Origin: Diplolepis rosae
Lineage: Eukaryota; Arthropoda; Insecta; Hymenoptera; Diplolepididae
Direction: 5' to 3'
Length of the DNA: 64,000 nucleotides
Assembly: GCA_030998225.1 (NCBI GenBank)
Contig: JAPYXD010000555.1
Coordinates: 4,278,001-4,342,000, forward strand
Positions 22,944 to 34,599 of the stretch are shown piece after piece. Every line of letters starts with the position of its first letter. Position 1 is the first letter of the stretch. The notes under the pieces were generated by a model. The model saw only the letters and a program-made list of their open reading frames with translations, was not told where the DNA came from and did not search any database. Both the position numbers and the translations under genes were made by a program.

Positions 22944-25900
22944 ATGGTGGTTGGTATGAGGTAAATATCATTTAGATAATTACTTTCTTTATTTTACAAC
23001 ATATATGAAAAAAGTGCTGTTAAGTATTGGATCCAATACTTTTTTAAGAAGTTCAATACTTATCAATATTTTCTCTTCTTAAGACACGTAAAAATTATAA
23101 ACTCAGGATTTTTTTGTGTCTAAAGCTTTAATGAGAATAGAGTATCATAAAATGCTAACAAATTGAAATAAAAGTTAAATGTAGCTAAAACAATGTCATT
23201 ACTGTATGTATGTTAAATAAAATATCAATATTTCCTTAATTTCTGATTGAGCTCTACTGATATTGAAATCAGAACTTAAAAATTAATTAAAATGATAGCA
23301 AATAATAATGATGCAATAACATGGAACATTTTGCGGATAAGTAATAAGAGGGGAGAGATAGAAACAATAAATTAACACGATAATTAACTAAACTATACTC
23401 ACTGTGATAATTGGAAAGGTTTAAAAGCATTTGAAATTAAATTTCTCTTGAGAGAATGAGAAATCATTGGAAAACAGTATATCGCAGTTAGTATAATAGT
23501 TTCTTCCTTCTCAAAATGGATAGAAATGGTTTAAAAACTCATCTCCTGGGGTCTGTACGAAAATTACTTTTTGTAAATTATTTTAGTCTCATTGCTTCTC
23601 ATTAATATAGATCCAAATTATTTTTTCAGAATCAATTTTCCTATTTATATTGATTATTTATTAATATTACAAAAAGTTATAATCATATTAAATACATTAT
23701 AAATAAACAATAATTATTCAAAACTCCATTCCGAAACACCAAATTAGTTGAATAAAATTTCTTAATAGTAAACATTGTTTTATTTCATATTTAGTGAAGA
23801 GAATCAATCTGTTCTGAATTATCAAACCTTGAATGCGAAGCCTGAAATCAAATCTAAGAAACTGAATAATGCCATTGAACAAAATAATAATTATGATGAC
23901 TCGATTATTACCAAGCAGTATTCCTCAAATTCAAAAGGTGTAATTGCACAGGTAATTTTGAATTTTTATGCTCTATATAAATAAATATTTTCTTATTTGT
24001 TTCAATTAATTACTAACTAGAGACAAGAAAAAAAACTAGAAGAGCCATTTTCAATGACCAATTTTTTCGTCAGATAAATAGTCTAATTCAAGTGGCAACA
24101 CTTGCAAAAATAAAATTTATTAAAAACTACTTTCCCTTTCGGAGCGAAAACTGACCATTTAAAATGGCACTTTTAGCTATTTTCCTTTTTGCGTATAATT
24201 ACCACTGTCATGGATGTTTTATGATTATTATTGTGAAACTATATGTGTTAATAATTAAATTCAGCTATCTATTTTTCTCGAATAGATCAATAGTTTATTT
24301 ATACTTTGAACAATTCCAAAAAAACTTAAGGATTAAAATTATTTTAGTGCTTGGTAACTGCAGCAGTATTTATATTAATGGTTGGTTGTGGAATGCCAAT
24401 TGGTTACAGTGCCATTCTTTTACCCCAATTGCTCGAAAGCAATGGAACCCTTCACATTGATACAGAAACAGGCTCTTGGATAGGTCAGTAAACAATTAAT
24501 AAATAGTAATAATTAAACCTTATTTCTTAATTATATTACTTACTTTAATTAAGATTTTAATACTCACACTTTAATTCATTGATAAGCAATTTTTCTCTAG
24601 TGGGACTTCATATTTGGAAATACTTAATTAAAAAATTATGAAAATATTGTTCACCTGTGGTGTTGAAGTATATAAAATTCCGTGATTAAGAATTATTTCA
24701 TTTGTTAAATGACTTTCTGCTTCTTCAATATGAGTCAGTGAATCTGAAATGAAAATAAATTGTAGTGGTCTTGATCGTAAATATGGTGCCCCTGCGTAGG
24801 TCTCTGTGATAAAGATCATGGATCAAGATACAGGTTCAAGGTACAATTGGAGTGTTCTGACCCTCATGCAATGGAATTATTATTATTAGATTCGTTCATA
24901 ACTATGCTATATCACTGACCTACATACGTTTTGATTGAATAATTTTATCTGTCTCGAGGCTACCTGTGTTTGGTGTGACAAATTATACTGTTGATTCATT
25001 CATAATTAGAAAAAGGTACTTCTCTAAACTAAATCACAGGGGAAAGGGCTTTATTTATTTTTTAATTCATCTCAGACAAGTAAAATTGTCATATTTAATT
25101 TTATGGTCAAGACCAATTATCCTATTTATTGAAATGAGGTAAACTAATAATAGTAGCTTTATTAAACAAAACAAAATTATCTGAATTTTGAAATCACATT
25201 TATTTAAATCAAGAAAAATTGCTAAATAGAAATAGCCTTGATAATAATTTAATACTATTTTTCAATCTAATGTTGGATTTCATCGCTTGTTTTATTAATT
25301 TAGCATTTTGTATCTAATGTAATATTTTACTTTTTTTAGAAATATTTGTTCACCGTTCACTTGTTAAGTATTTCAAATTACTTAAGAAAACAATAGAAAA
25401 ATATTACTAAATTAAACTATATGGCAGAAAACATAAATAGAAATATAAACTTCTCTTAACGCATATCTTGATCAAAATCGCTTATATTTTATATTTTCCG
25501 GTTAATTATATCCATATTCAATCATTTTTATTACAAAGCTTGTATTACGAACTGAGTATTAATATATTTTGGATTCCTGAATATGTAATCGTTTACTCTC
25601 AATAAAATTTCTGAGTTTTAAGAGATATTGCAGAAAATCAAAGAAATTTTCAAATGACGTAAGTCAGAGAGTGAAGAGTAGATTAAAGTGTAAGTTGGCG
25701 CTTGTGAATAATATAATAATTTATAATGTATTCATATGGCCCTATCACTCATGCGTCACCTTGACGAAATTGGACCCTGACCCACTAAGGCTAAAGTTTC
25801 CGTAGATAATTTCGCCATTAGACACTTCCGTGGATCGGTGAGCTTATACAGTCAGATTAAGCCTATTTATTTTTATGCGTCCGTCACACAAATGCGCCTT

Positions 25901-28308
25901 ATAAATTTATTCTTAAGGACATGTCGGGCCTTGTAAATATGATTTTGCGATCTGTGTCAAGGACGTTATCTGTAGTCTCTCCAATAGAGGTAGATTTGCT
26001 CAGCATCCCGCCGCTTTGGGGACCTAAAGAAAAATTAGTTTTATAACAACAAAGCATAGTCTGAATTCTATGAAATTATAGCAAGAAACTTTCTTCAATC
26101 TTTAAGAACTGTAAGACGTATACAAATGTTATAGAAAAAAATGTAATAACTTATAAAATTGTTAATTTATTAACAAATTATGAATTTTTTATATCATGCG
26201 ATTACCTTAGCGAGATTGGAGAAATGGCAGAAATAGTACATTGGATTTTCGAACTGAAGTTACCATCAAATTTTGACTTCTTCATACTTATGTATCAATT
26301 ATTATCATCATTGATATGATGCTTATTACTAGATTATATAGAACTTATTACAAACTAATCATATTAGTAGTGCGATTAATATGAAACATAATGTTCAACT
26401 TTCATAAAGTGGGTTAATTTTACAGCCTCAGTCCATAGTTTGGCTACGCCGATTGGAGCTCTAGTCTCTGGACCTCTTATGGATTTAATTGGCAGAAGGG
26501 GTTGCCTCCAGTTAGCTGCAATTCCTCTATGTTCAGGATGGATAATTATGGCAATTGCAAAATACATTCACTACGTCTTCGTAGGTAGAATTCTTTCGGG
26601 ATTTGCTGTAGGATTAACTGCTGTTCCTGCCCAGGTTAAATTTCAATGTTTACATCAATCTGATTAAATGTTGATAATTTCCATGATTTTAAATATTGAT
26701 TCAAAAATTAGGTAATATTGGGAGAAATGTCAGATCCAGGGCTTAGAGGGATGTTAGTAGGTGGAACCATAGCTGCATACTGTGCAGGTATTCTCTTAGT
26801 CTATGCTCTTGGTGCTGCTTTGAGGTGGAATCTTGTTGCCATTTATAGCACAATTCCATCAATTTTGGGGCTCATAGCACTTAGCATGGTCCATGAAAGT
26901 CCCGCGTGGTTGATCAGGCAGAAAAGAGTGGGAGCTGCTAGAAAAGCTCTTTTTTGGCTCAGAGGTGGTGACAAAGCTCAGGTATTTTTTTAAAAATTCC
27001 TTAATTATATGTTTTTTATATTTTATTACCATTATGTTTCAATTTTGATATTTATATCTATATTTGTGTAGGTGAGCATAGAAGTTGCTATATTAGAGGA
27101 GAGAGCAAACGCAGATCTAGTTCGCAAGTCATCAAACTCATCCTTCTGCCAGCGAATAATTTCAGTATTTTGCAAGATCTTGAGTCCTGGTATTTTGAAA
27201 CCTCTGATAATAATTAACGTCTTTAATGTTCTTCAGCTTTTAAGTGGTACCTATGTAATTGTCTTTTATGGTGTTGACCTCATGAAACACATAGGTAGAT
27301 ATCAATTATAATAAAATCTATAATTAATGAGAATGTTTTAACCTTTATCAATCGAGACAAAATAGTTTAAAAAGAAAATTTAAAATTCATTAATTTTATT
27401 AATTATTTTTTACTTGTTTATTCTTAGGGGGAAGCAGTATGGATAATTATTTACTGGCTGCTTTATTAGCAGTGATGAGGTTTATATTTTCTTTGTGTGC
27501 TTGTTTTATGTTACTGAAAATGGGTCGAAGAACTCTCGCCCTTCTTTCCGGTATAGGAACAGGAACGTCGTCTTTGATCTTGGCTAGTTACTTATTGCTT
27601 CGACAAGGAGTCTCTTTTTATGATGTAAGGCAATTACTGTGAAATTTCTGTAGAAAATATTAAAAGTAATACAAAAATGGAATTCCATATTTTAAAAATG
27701 AATTCAATTTCAATTAGTTTTGTAAATATTCCGAGTTTCAGATTTACGTACTTGGAGCCTGCCTTTTAATGTACGTGGCTGCAAATACAGTTGGATTTAT
27801 GTGTTTATCTGGAATTATGGTAGGTGAATTACTACCCCAGAGAGCAAGGGGTGTAGGGGGTGGTTTTATATTCTTCTTGTTCCATGTAACTCTCTTTGCA
27901 GTCACTAAATACTTTTCAGTGGTAAGTTCTTGTTGATACAAATTCCTTATATTTTACTATAATTAATACAACTTTAACTAATAAAAAACAACAATCGGTA
28001 ATTATTCAATTTTTTAGGTGACTGAGTCCATTGGAATGCCTGGAATTTTTCTCATATTTGGTACTTTTGCATTTATCAATGTCGTCTTTACCTATTTTTC
28101 TCTACCTGAAACAAAAGATAGAACACTTCAAGAAATTGAAGATTACTTTCAAGTAAGTTAATGACAACAATTTGATCACCCATTAATAATAATAATTATT
28201 ACAGTTTCATCCGAAATAAGTTAATTTAATTTTTCTTTTATTTAGAAAGGAAATATATTTTGGATAACAACAAAAGACGAACGAAAGCAAGCTGAACCAC
28301 TGATCTAA
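22944..28308 (+). CDS. MFS sugar transporter, facilitated trehalose transporter (Tret1)-like
   Basis: Twelve-helix plasma-membrane sugar carrier of the SLC2/MFS family. Exons: 22944-22960, 23795-23951, 24348-24483, 26426-26634, 26712-26981, 27072-27294, 27428-27624, 27742-27921, 28018-28152, 28246-28308. All phases agree, giving 528 residues. The start ATG lies in a 17-nt coding exon (MVVGM), and a polar cytosolic N-terminus of about 55 residues follows. Family signatures: GPLMDLIGRRG (loop 2-3), GRILSGFAVGL, GEMSDPGLRGML, HESPAWLIRQ (loop 6-7, normally PESPRWL), KMGRRTLALLSGIG, and LPETKDRTLQEIEDYF at the C-terminus. The central loop and C-tail length fit insect Tret1-like proteins. Whether it prefers trehalose or another sugar cannot be read from sequence; Tret1-like genes are expanded in insects. 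Confidence 0.92.
24655..24743 (-). other. Orphan exon-like segment, antisense in a transporter intron
   Basis: On the minus strand, the acceptor TTTTCATTTCAG and the donor CAG|GTGAAC bracket an 89-nt open segment reading SLTHIEEAESHLTNEIIL in one frame. No neighbouring minus-strand exons were found in the 1.9-kb intron. It may be a fragment of an antisense transcript or chance. Confidence 0.15.
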
Positions 28309-28950
28309 TAGTTGACGATCGTTTAAAAACACGCTACTGCCAAAACTATAATATTAAGATATCCGAAGTCTCTCAAATGCTGATAATTATTTTTAATAAG
28401 CCGTAAGAAAAAGAAACAGGGTTTACGGTTAATAATAAGTAAATGCTGTTAACTTTTATCAGTAAAAGTTAGATTTTAAAATTAAACAATCTTAATTGTA
28501 GGTTTTAATAATAACTTTAATTCTGATCCAATGGATCTCAGTTATTTTTTAAGAAATGTAGAGTACTATTAAATTAATTAGAGTACTATTATTTAAAAAA
28601 ATATTATTTTCATTTCGCGAAAATTAATAACAAATTTTTAATTTATTGAATGTAATTACAAAATTATTATATGCATTAAGTGAGTATTATAAGTTTTTTA
28701 CATATAATTGTGCCATAATATTAAGAAACATTGAATCGAATGATAATTACGTACTTGTTAATTAAATATAGTAAATTTGATTGTGATAACAAAAAGTATG
28801 AATATATGAGTTTTCCCCTTATTCAGCACATTTATTTATAAACTTCTGAGATAAAATTTATAGCCGGAATAGTTTTTTTATTTTCCCTTTTGCCACTATC
28901 AAAAAATAAATTGTGGGTGTGTTATTTAAATAATCAATCATTCATTAAAA

Positions 28951-28956
28951 AATAAA
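28951..28956 (+). terminator. Candidate poly(A) signal of the transporter
   Basis: AATAAA about 640 bp after the transporter stop and only about 130 bp from the stop codon of the convergent gene at 29084. The two 3' ends probably lie close together or overlap. Confidence 0.3.
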
Positions 28957-29083
28957 GTATTTGGATGTAAAAGAACACATTAAGTAAGCAGACAAAACTT
29001 TGTTATAATTGATAAATAATAATATGTAAAATAAAAGTTATTATTATTTTTTTGTACCTATAGTTATTATTGTATCTTTTATT

Positions 29084-32000
29084 TCAAGCTTTTTTTTCTA
29101 CAGCTTCCAGGGTCCCAGCATCTGCATTCAGGAAGACCATCTGACCTGAATGAGAAGGTTTTATTTATTTTTATATATTTTTGTATTCAAAGTAAAAGGT
29201 AATTACTTACCAGTTTTAAAAATACGAGTAGCACCCTCCGCTCCTACAATGCATGGTAGGCCATATTCCCTGGCTACCACTGCACCATGACTGATCAGCC
29301 CTCCAAGTTCGGTGACTACTCCACTCAATAAAGGAAAATAAGGACTCCAACCAATATCAGTAGCTTGAGTTATTAAAATATCTCCAGATTTTAACTCTCC
29401 TGCTTGAGACAATTTTGTTATCACACAAGCTCTTGCATAAATGGAACCGTTATAGACAGATGATCCAGTGACTTTAGCGACACTTTGATGAGTTAATGTT
29501 TCATGAAAAGGCTGTTCAATTCAGAAATAATCAATAGGTATCAGAACGACAATTATTGTAAATAATAATTAATAATACACACTTGCAATGGTTTAGGCAC
29601 TCCTACATTCAACTCTGCAAATTGGTCTTTCTCCAATTTCGAAAACAATCTTTGTCTTTTAAATACTCTGTAAATAAATAAAGAACGATACAAATTAAGT
29701 ATTAACAAATATATATATATATATATAATTATTGAATTCAAATATCATAAATCGTAAAAAACCTACTTTCGAACTAATGCAAGGTCAGGTTTCTCAATCA
29801 ATAACCCAATTTCGTAATGCGTTAAGAAAAATATCAGACTCTCATCTGGAATACGATTTTCTGCAACAAGAAGTTTAGCTAGCTTTCTATAAGATAATCT
29901 GAATTTATGTAACATATTTGTCAAAACGGATTTTGTCATTTCCCGACAAGCCACAGCTTTTCTGCAAGATGGAACCACTTTTTGCAGAATCCATCTTGTT
30001 ACCTTTTTCTTTGGAGTTTTCAGTTTAGCAACCGTCTCTTCTGCACTCAGATCTACGTTTTCTACAGTATCTGTAGGCGATCTAACCATTGCCTGAAAAT
30101 AAAAAAATTATTTTTAAAATTAATTTTGTAAAAAAATAATAATTCCTTTGAAGAATTCGTACCTGTATAGCACTTAAAAGCTTTTCAGGTTGCATGCTCC
30201 AAGTTTCAGTAATAAAATCCATTTCTTTGATACTTCGATGTCCATAGTCTCGAAGAAGCTTATCTAATAAATCAGCAGCTTCTCTGCTATTTTCTTTCAA
30301 CCAACTAGAAACTTCTCTACAGTTAATTTGTGAAAATTCTTCTACTTTGCCAGTCTTTCTGATAAGTTTCACAATTTCTCGTAAAGCAATAGGCACTTGT
30401 GCACTAATTACGTCGCTGCATGAACTCAATAAAACAGAAATATCGGAATAATGATCGGTTGTTAAATCATTGCTGTTTTCAGTCAGAATTGACATGAGAA
30501 GTACTTCATAAAAGACACTTATTCTTGAAGTTATGTTGTGACAAAAACCAACCTTGCAATGAGAATATAAATTGACATTAACAATGATAATAATTAATAA
30601 AACATCTGTTGTTAAAGTAAAAGTTAATTTAAATTTCTCATACTGTTTCAAGTTTATCCATGGATTCATTAATGGCTTGATAAAGTTCTTGAATTGTATC
30701 AAACTGATCTGGATCCAATTTGGTATTATCAAAAATAGCAATTGCTTCATTCATTTTTCTCTCACCGTTCCAAAGGTCTTGAATCATAATTATTAAATTG
30801 AGCAACCATCCTACAAAATCTATTGTACCATTTCTTTCTTTTGCTTGTTTGTGAATTTCTGGTGTAGTTATCACATGACCACAAACAGCTACGTCTACTA
30901 TTTTATTACTTTTGGTTACATCTTTTTCAACTACGGCCAGCATTGTCTGGAAAAAATAAATAAAACATTTCCTTTTTGAGTCAATATATACTTTTACAAG
31001 CCTAAGTTTCACGTTATAGAATATTTATTAGAGAAAATAAACACTTACGTTGAAATAATTAATTGTGACTCTCATGGATGTGACGTGAATATGATAGTCA
31101 CAACAAGGAACGATGGAAGGCTTTTTGAAATTTTCATTAATGGAATTATTTAAAAGAACCACGAATGTACTAAGCGTTAAAGGTGATGTGACACCTGGGA
31201 AAACTTCACCAACATTTGCAAATGTAAAAATGTCATTTTCTAAAGGAGCAGCAAAATCTAATTCATGCATTAATTCGAAATCAGTCCAGTTCTCAAGAGC
31301 AGTGATAGGACGAGATTGAAGTAAAAATATTTTGTCCCCAATGATAGCCCATTCTATATCTCGAGGACTTTGATATACATTTTCCAGATGTAGTCCAACT
31401 TTAGCTACTTTAATGGCGACCTGTTCTGAAAGAGAGCTTTTTTTAATTTCCTCATCAGATAGTTTATTTACGCTCGTTCCTGAATTTTCAGTCATTATAA
31501 TCTTTTGAGACTTTTTTCCTATTTCGATACTCCTGATACTTAAAGTGTCATTCCAATCTCTTTGTAGAACTATAGTGTCTGGTTCTACCATAGCAGAAAC
31601 TACCGACTAAAATAGAAAACCAACATAAATATGATATACTTAGATAATGCAATAGCTGTGTTTGATACGTTAAGCAATTCAAAAATTTGATTTGTAGAAT
31701 AATTACCTCCCCAAGACCATAATTTGAAGTGATAACAATATTTCTCGGATCGGATGTAGTTGGATGCCTAGTAAACATAACTCCTGACACTTCTGCATCT
31801 ACCATGATTTGAACACAAACTCCCATTGATGCTTTTATAGGGAGTCCTTGTCTTCTCCTGTGAAAAAGGAGTTAAAAATATGTACCATAATATTGTAGAT
31901 TTTTCTGAATTATTTAAAATTGATTGGATTTAAGTTTTTCCACCTGTATTCAACGCTTTGGTAGGTATATAGACTCGCCCAACAATGAGCTACATATTTC

Positions 32001-34485
32001 AAAACATTGTCAGCATTCTGAATTCCAAGGAAAGTGGAATTTTGACCAGCAGCTGATGTTTCTTCACTATCTTCTCCGACTGCACTGGATCTAACAGCAT
32101 ATCGGTTTTTATTATTTAATTTGTCATGTTCTTTTAAATCGTTTAAAGCTTTTAATATTGCTTCTTTTATTGGTCCAATTATAACAGTAGTTTGGATGAG
32201 AGAAACAACTCTAAAATATAATTTTTTTAAATTAGAAACATAAATATGTATATCATGTAAAATAGGCGCGAATCAATTTAATCATCAATGTTACTTACTT
32301 TTCACAATAGTCTTTCAAATCCCCAGATTTTTTATATTTGAAATCTTCAATAGCAGAAAACAACTTCTCATATGATTTGATTTGATATTGAAGTGCATTA
32401 GTTGTTACGCAAAATCCTTGCGGAACAGAGAACTATAATTGTTAAATATTTATTTCAGTTTAAAAAAACTAGTTTATAATTAATAATAGATATTAATATA
32501 ATAATTTACGTACATTATTAGTTTTGATTGAAGTTAAAAACGCGAGAGAACTTCCTTTTCCACCAACAAGTTCTTCGCTTTGACAAATCTTGTCCTTAAA
32601 TGATACAACAAAATTTTTTGTTTCCTTCGCTGATTCAGGTAATGGGAAACTTGGAGGTTGAGAAGTGATTTTCCTCAAAGAATCGCTATTGTCAAGATAG
32701 TTAACTAACACCAATGCTTTCCCTACAATACAAAAATAATCAAGTGTTAAATTCAGAAAATAAGTATGTAATGATAATATGAATCAAATATAATGAATAA
32801 TCATGTACCTTCATACTTGTTTTGTTGCAAATTGATTTCATAACACAAATATTTTTTATTCAAATTGTCACCATGATAAAAAATACGTTTTGAATTTTTT
32901 TGAAATTCCATAGAAAATTCGAACAATTTTCCTCCAGCTGAAAATTTGCGAAATACACTAAATAAAAGAAATAAATCATTTTTAAAAAAAGTATATTATT
33001 ACTTAAAAAATAAAACCTTTAAATCGAATTTTGTTGAAATTCCCTTCCTCTGAATTTATGAAAACATCATTGCCTAAATTTATCCAATCTATAGCATGTA
33101 TAGAACCATCTATGAATTTTAAATGACCAAATTTGACTCTGAAAGAAAATAATTTTAAAATCGACGCTTATATTGAACTTTTTCATAAATAAGTCTTATA
33201 AATCTTACAATTGTGAGCAGTCTTTCAATTTCCTAAAACTAAAATAATACGTTAATCCTTTAATTGAGCCAAAAATGCTTATTATCCTATCAAATTTCAA
33301 ATTTATTTCATTTCCCCACTCTCGTTGATGTATGCCCCTTAAATAAAATTCTCTAGTTGACGAATCTTCAAGAATGATCTGCCCTATGAGAGATCCCCAT
33401 TGATCAAATTCATTATCTTCTATAGAATTTCTGAAAAAAATAACATATATTTGATTTCATATGAAGAAAACAAATTTCATATTTTATGTAATCATAAAAA
33501 GTTAATAAAGTGGCTTACATTTTTTTCATCCAGACAGATGAAATCTCCTTCTTTAGATGTTTACTCCAAAAATCTGATTTTGTTAGAGGTACCGAATTCG
33601 AAATAAATCTATAAAAATATAATATAATTTTAATTTTTAAGATATAAAAAAAGCTTTCTCCAGTTTCAAAACTTACATGAAATTAAAACGAACATGTTCA
33701 ATTTTTCCCATATCATATGCAGTACTTTGTCTAATTCCACTTCTTAATAAACCGTTAAATATGATACGCCATCGTTTCAGAGGTTCACATACAGAAATTT
33801 TTAATCCTCCAATGGACCAACCTTGCTTGTTAGATTTATAAGTTATCGTACTTGGATGTTCTGAAAATAGGTAATAAAGTATGTAAAATTCAATAAATGT
33901 GTATTTTTTACATTTATTTATCATATTACCTGGTAATTCATAGGTTTGACCATCTGAAAGATTTAGAAAAAGTAACAATTCTCTCTCATTTCCTGTAGTG
34001 ATAAGTTTTATAAATAATGAATTTCCGTTTTGATCACTTCCATAAAATAAAGAGCTATTTGAAAGCTGAAAATAAACCAATTTTTCAGATAACAAAGTAA
34101 AATATTGACATAGTTTGAAACTTTGATAAAATAATACTGACCTCTTCTCCATCAAAAATTTTCTGAAGATCTTTCTCATTTTTCACATTTTCAATCGCCT
34201 TTAACTTGTCAAACTTTTCTCTAGATAGATATTCGTTCAATTTTTCTTTTTTCTTGTTGCACCACCAGAACTTGATCATTAAAAACCATTTTCTACAATC
34301 TATTATGGACTATAATTATAATTTCAAATGAATAGAATATTCTAAATATATTGAATCAAAAAAGGTTATTCACCACTATCCGTATTCGGAATGTCTTCTT
34401 TATCTTTGAATTTCCTAAATGAGCGATAAATCACAATTGTACAAAGAAATAGAATTATAAGCTGCACACCAATTAAAAATACCAT
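29084..34485 (-). CDS. PEP synthase / rifampicin phosphotransferase-like protein
   Basis: Predicted ATP-dependent phosphotransferase with PPDK-type domains. Nineteen exons: 34374-34485, 34142-34299, 33930-34065, 33677-33860, 33519-33608, 33209-33430, 33017-33138, 32809-32937, 32514-32722, 32299-32432, 31944-32210, 31707-31857, 31049-31606, 30644-30946, 30163-30552, 29767-30092, 29583-29667, 29211-29511, 29084-29145. The total is 3,939 nt, 1,312 residues, every phase consistent. Residues 1-25 are a hydrophobic anchor followed by basic residues. Residues about 30-420 are an unrecognised extension. The PPDK N-terminal ATP-grasp domain has ELVGGKGSSLAFL (about 435), FSVPQGFCVTT (about 455), YAVRSSAVGEDS (about 535) and DIEWAIIGDKIFLLQSRPIT (about 721). 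The C-terminal swivelling domain carries the phospho-His motif GGLISHGAVVARE (about 1266). There is no C-terminal PEP/pyruvate barrel, so the layout matches rifampicin phosphotransferase rather than true PEP synthase. Similar genes are annotated in arthropods as putative PEP synthase; substrate unknown. Confidence 0.9.
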
Positions 34486-34537
34486 TTTTTTTCTTGTTAT
34501 CGTTTCCTAGTTTTGACAAAATTTTCGTACTTTTCAC

Positions 34538-34567
34538 ACTAATCAGCTTTTGAAGTTAAAATATATA
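34538..34567 (-). promoter_or_regulatory. Candidate core promoter of the PEP-synthase-like gene
   Basis: On the gene strand a TATATAT (about 34561-34567) is followed about 26 bp later by an initiator-like TTAGTG (about 34538-34543), 50-60 bp before the ATG at 34485. A/T richness makes chance matches likely. Confidence 0.3.
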
Positions 34568-34599
34568 TCTCGTTACTGTCTGATATTCCATTTATAAGT

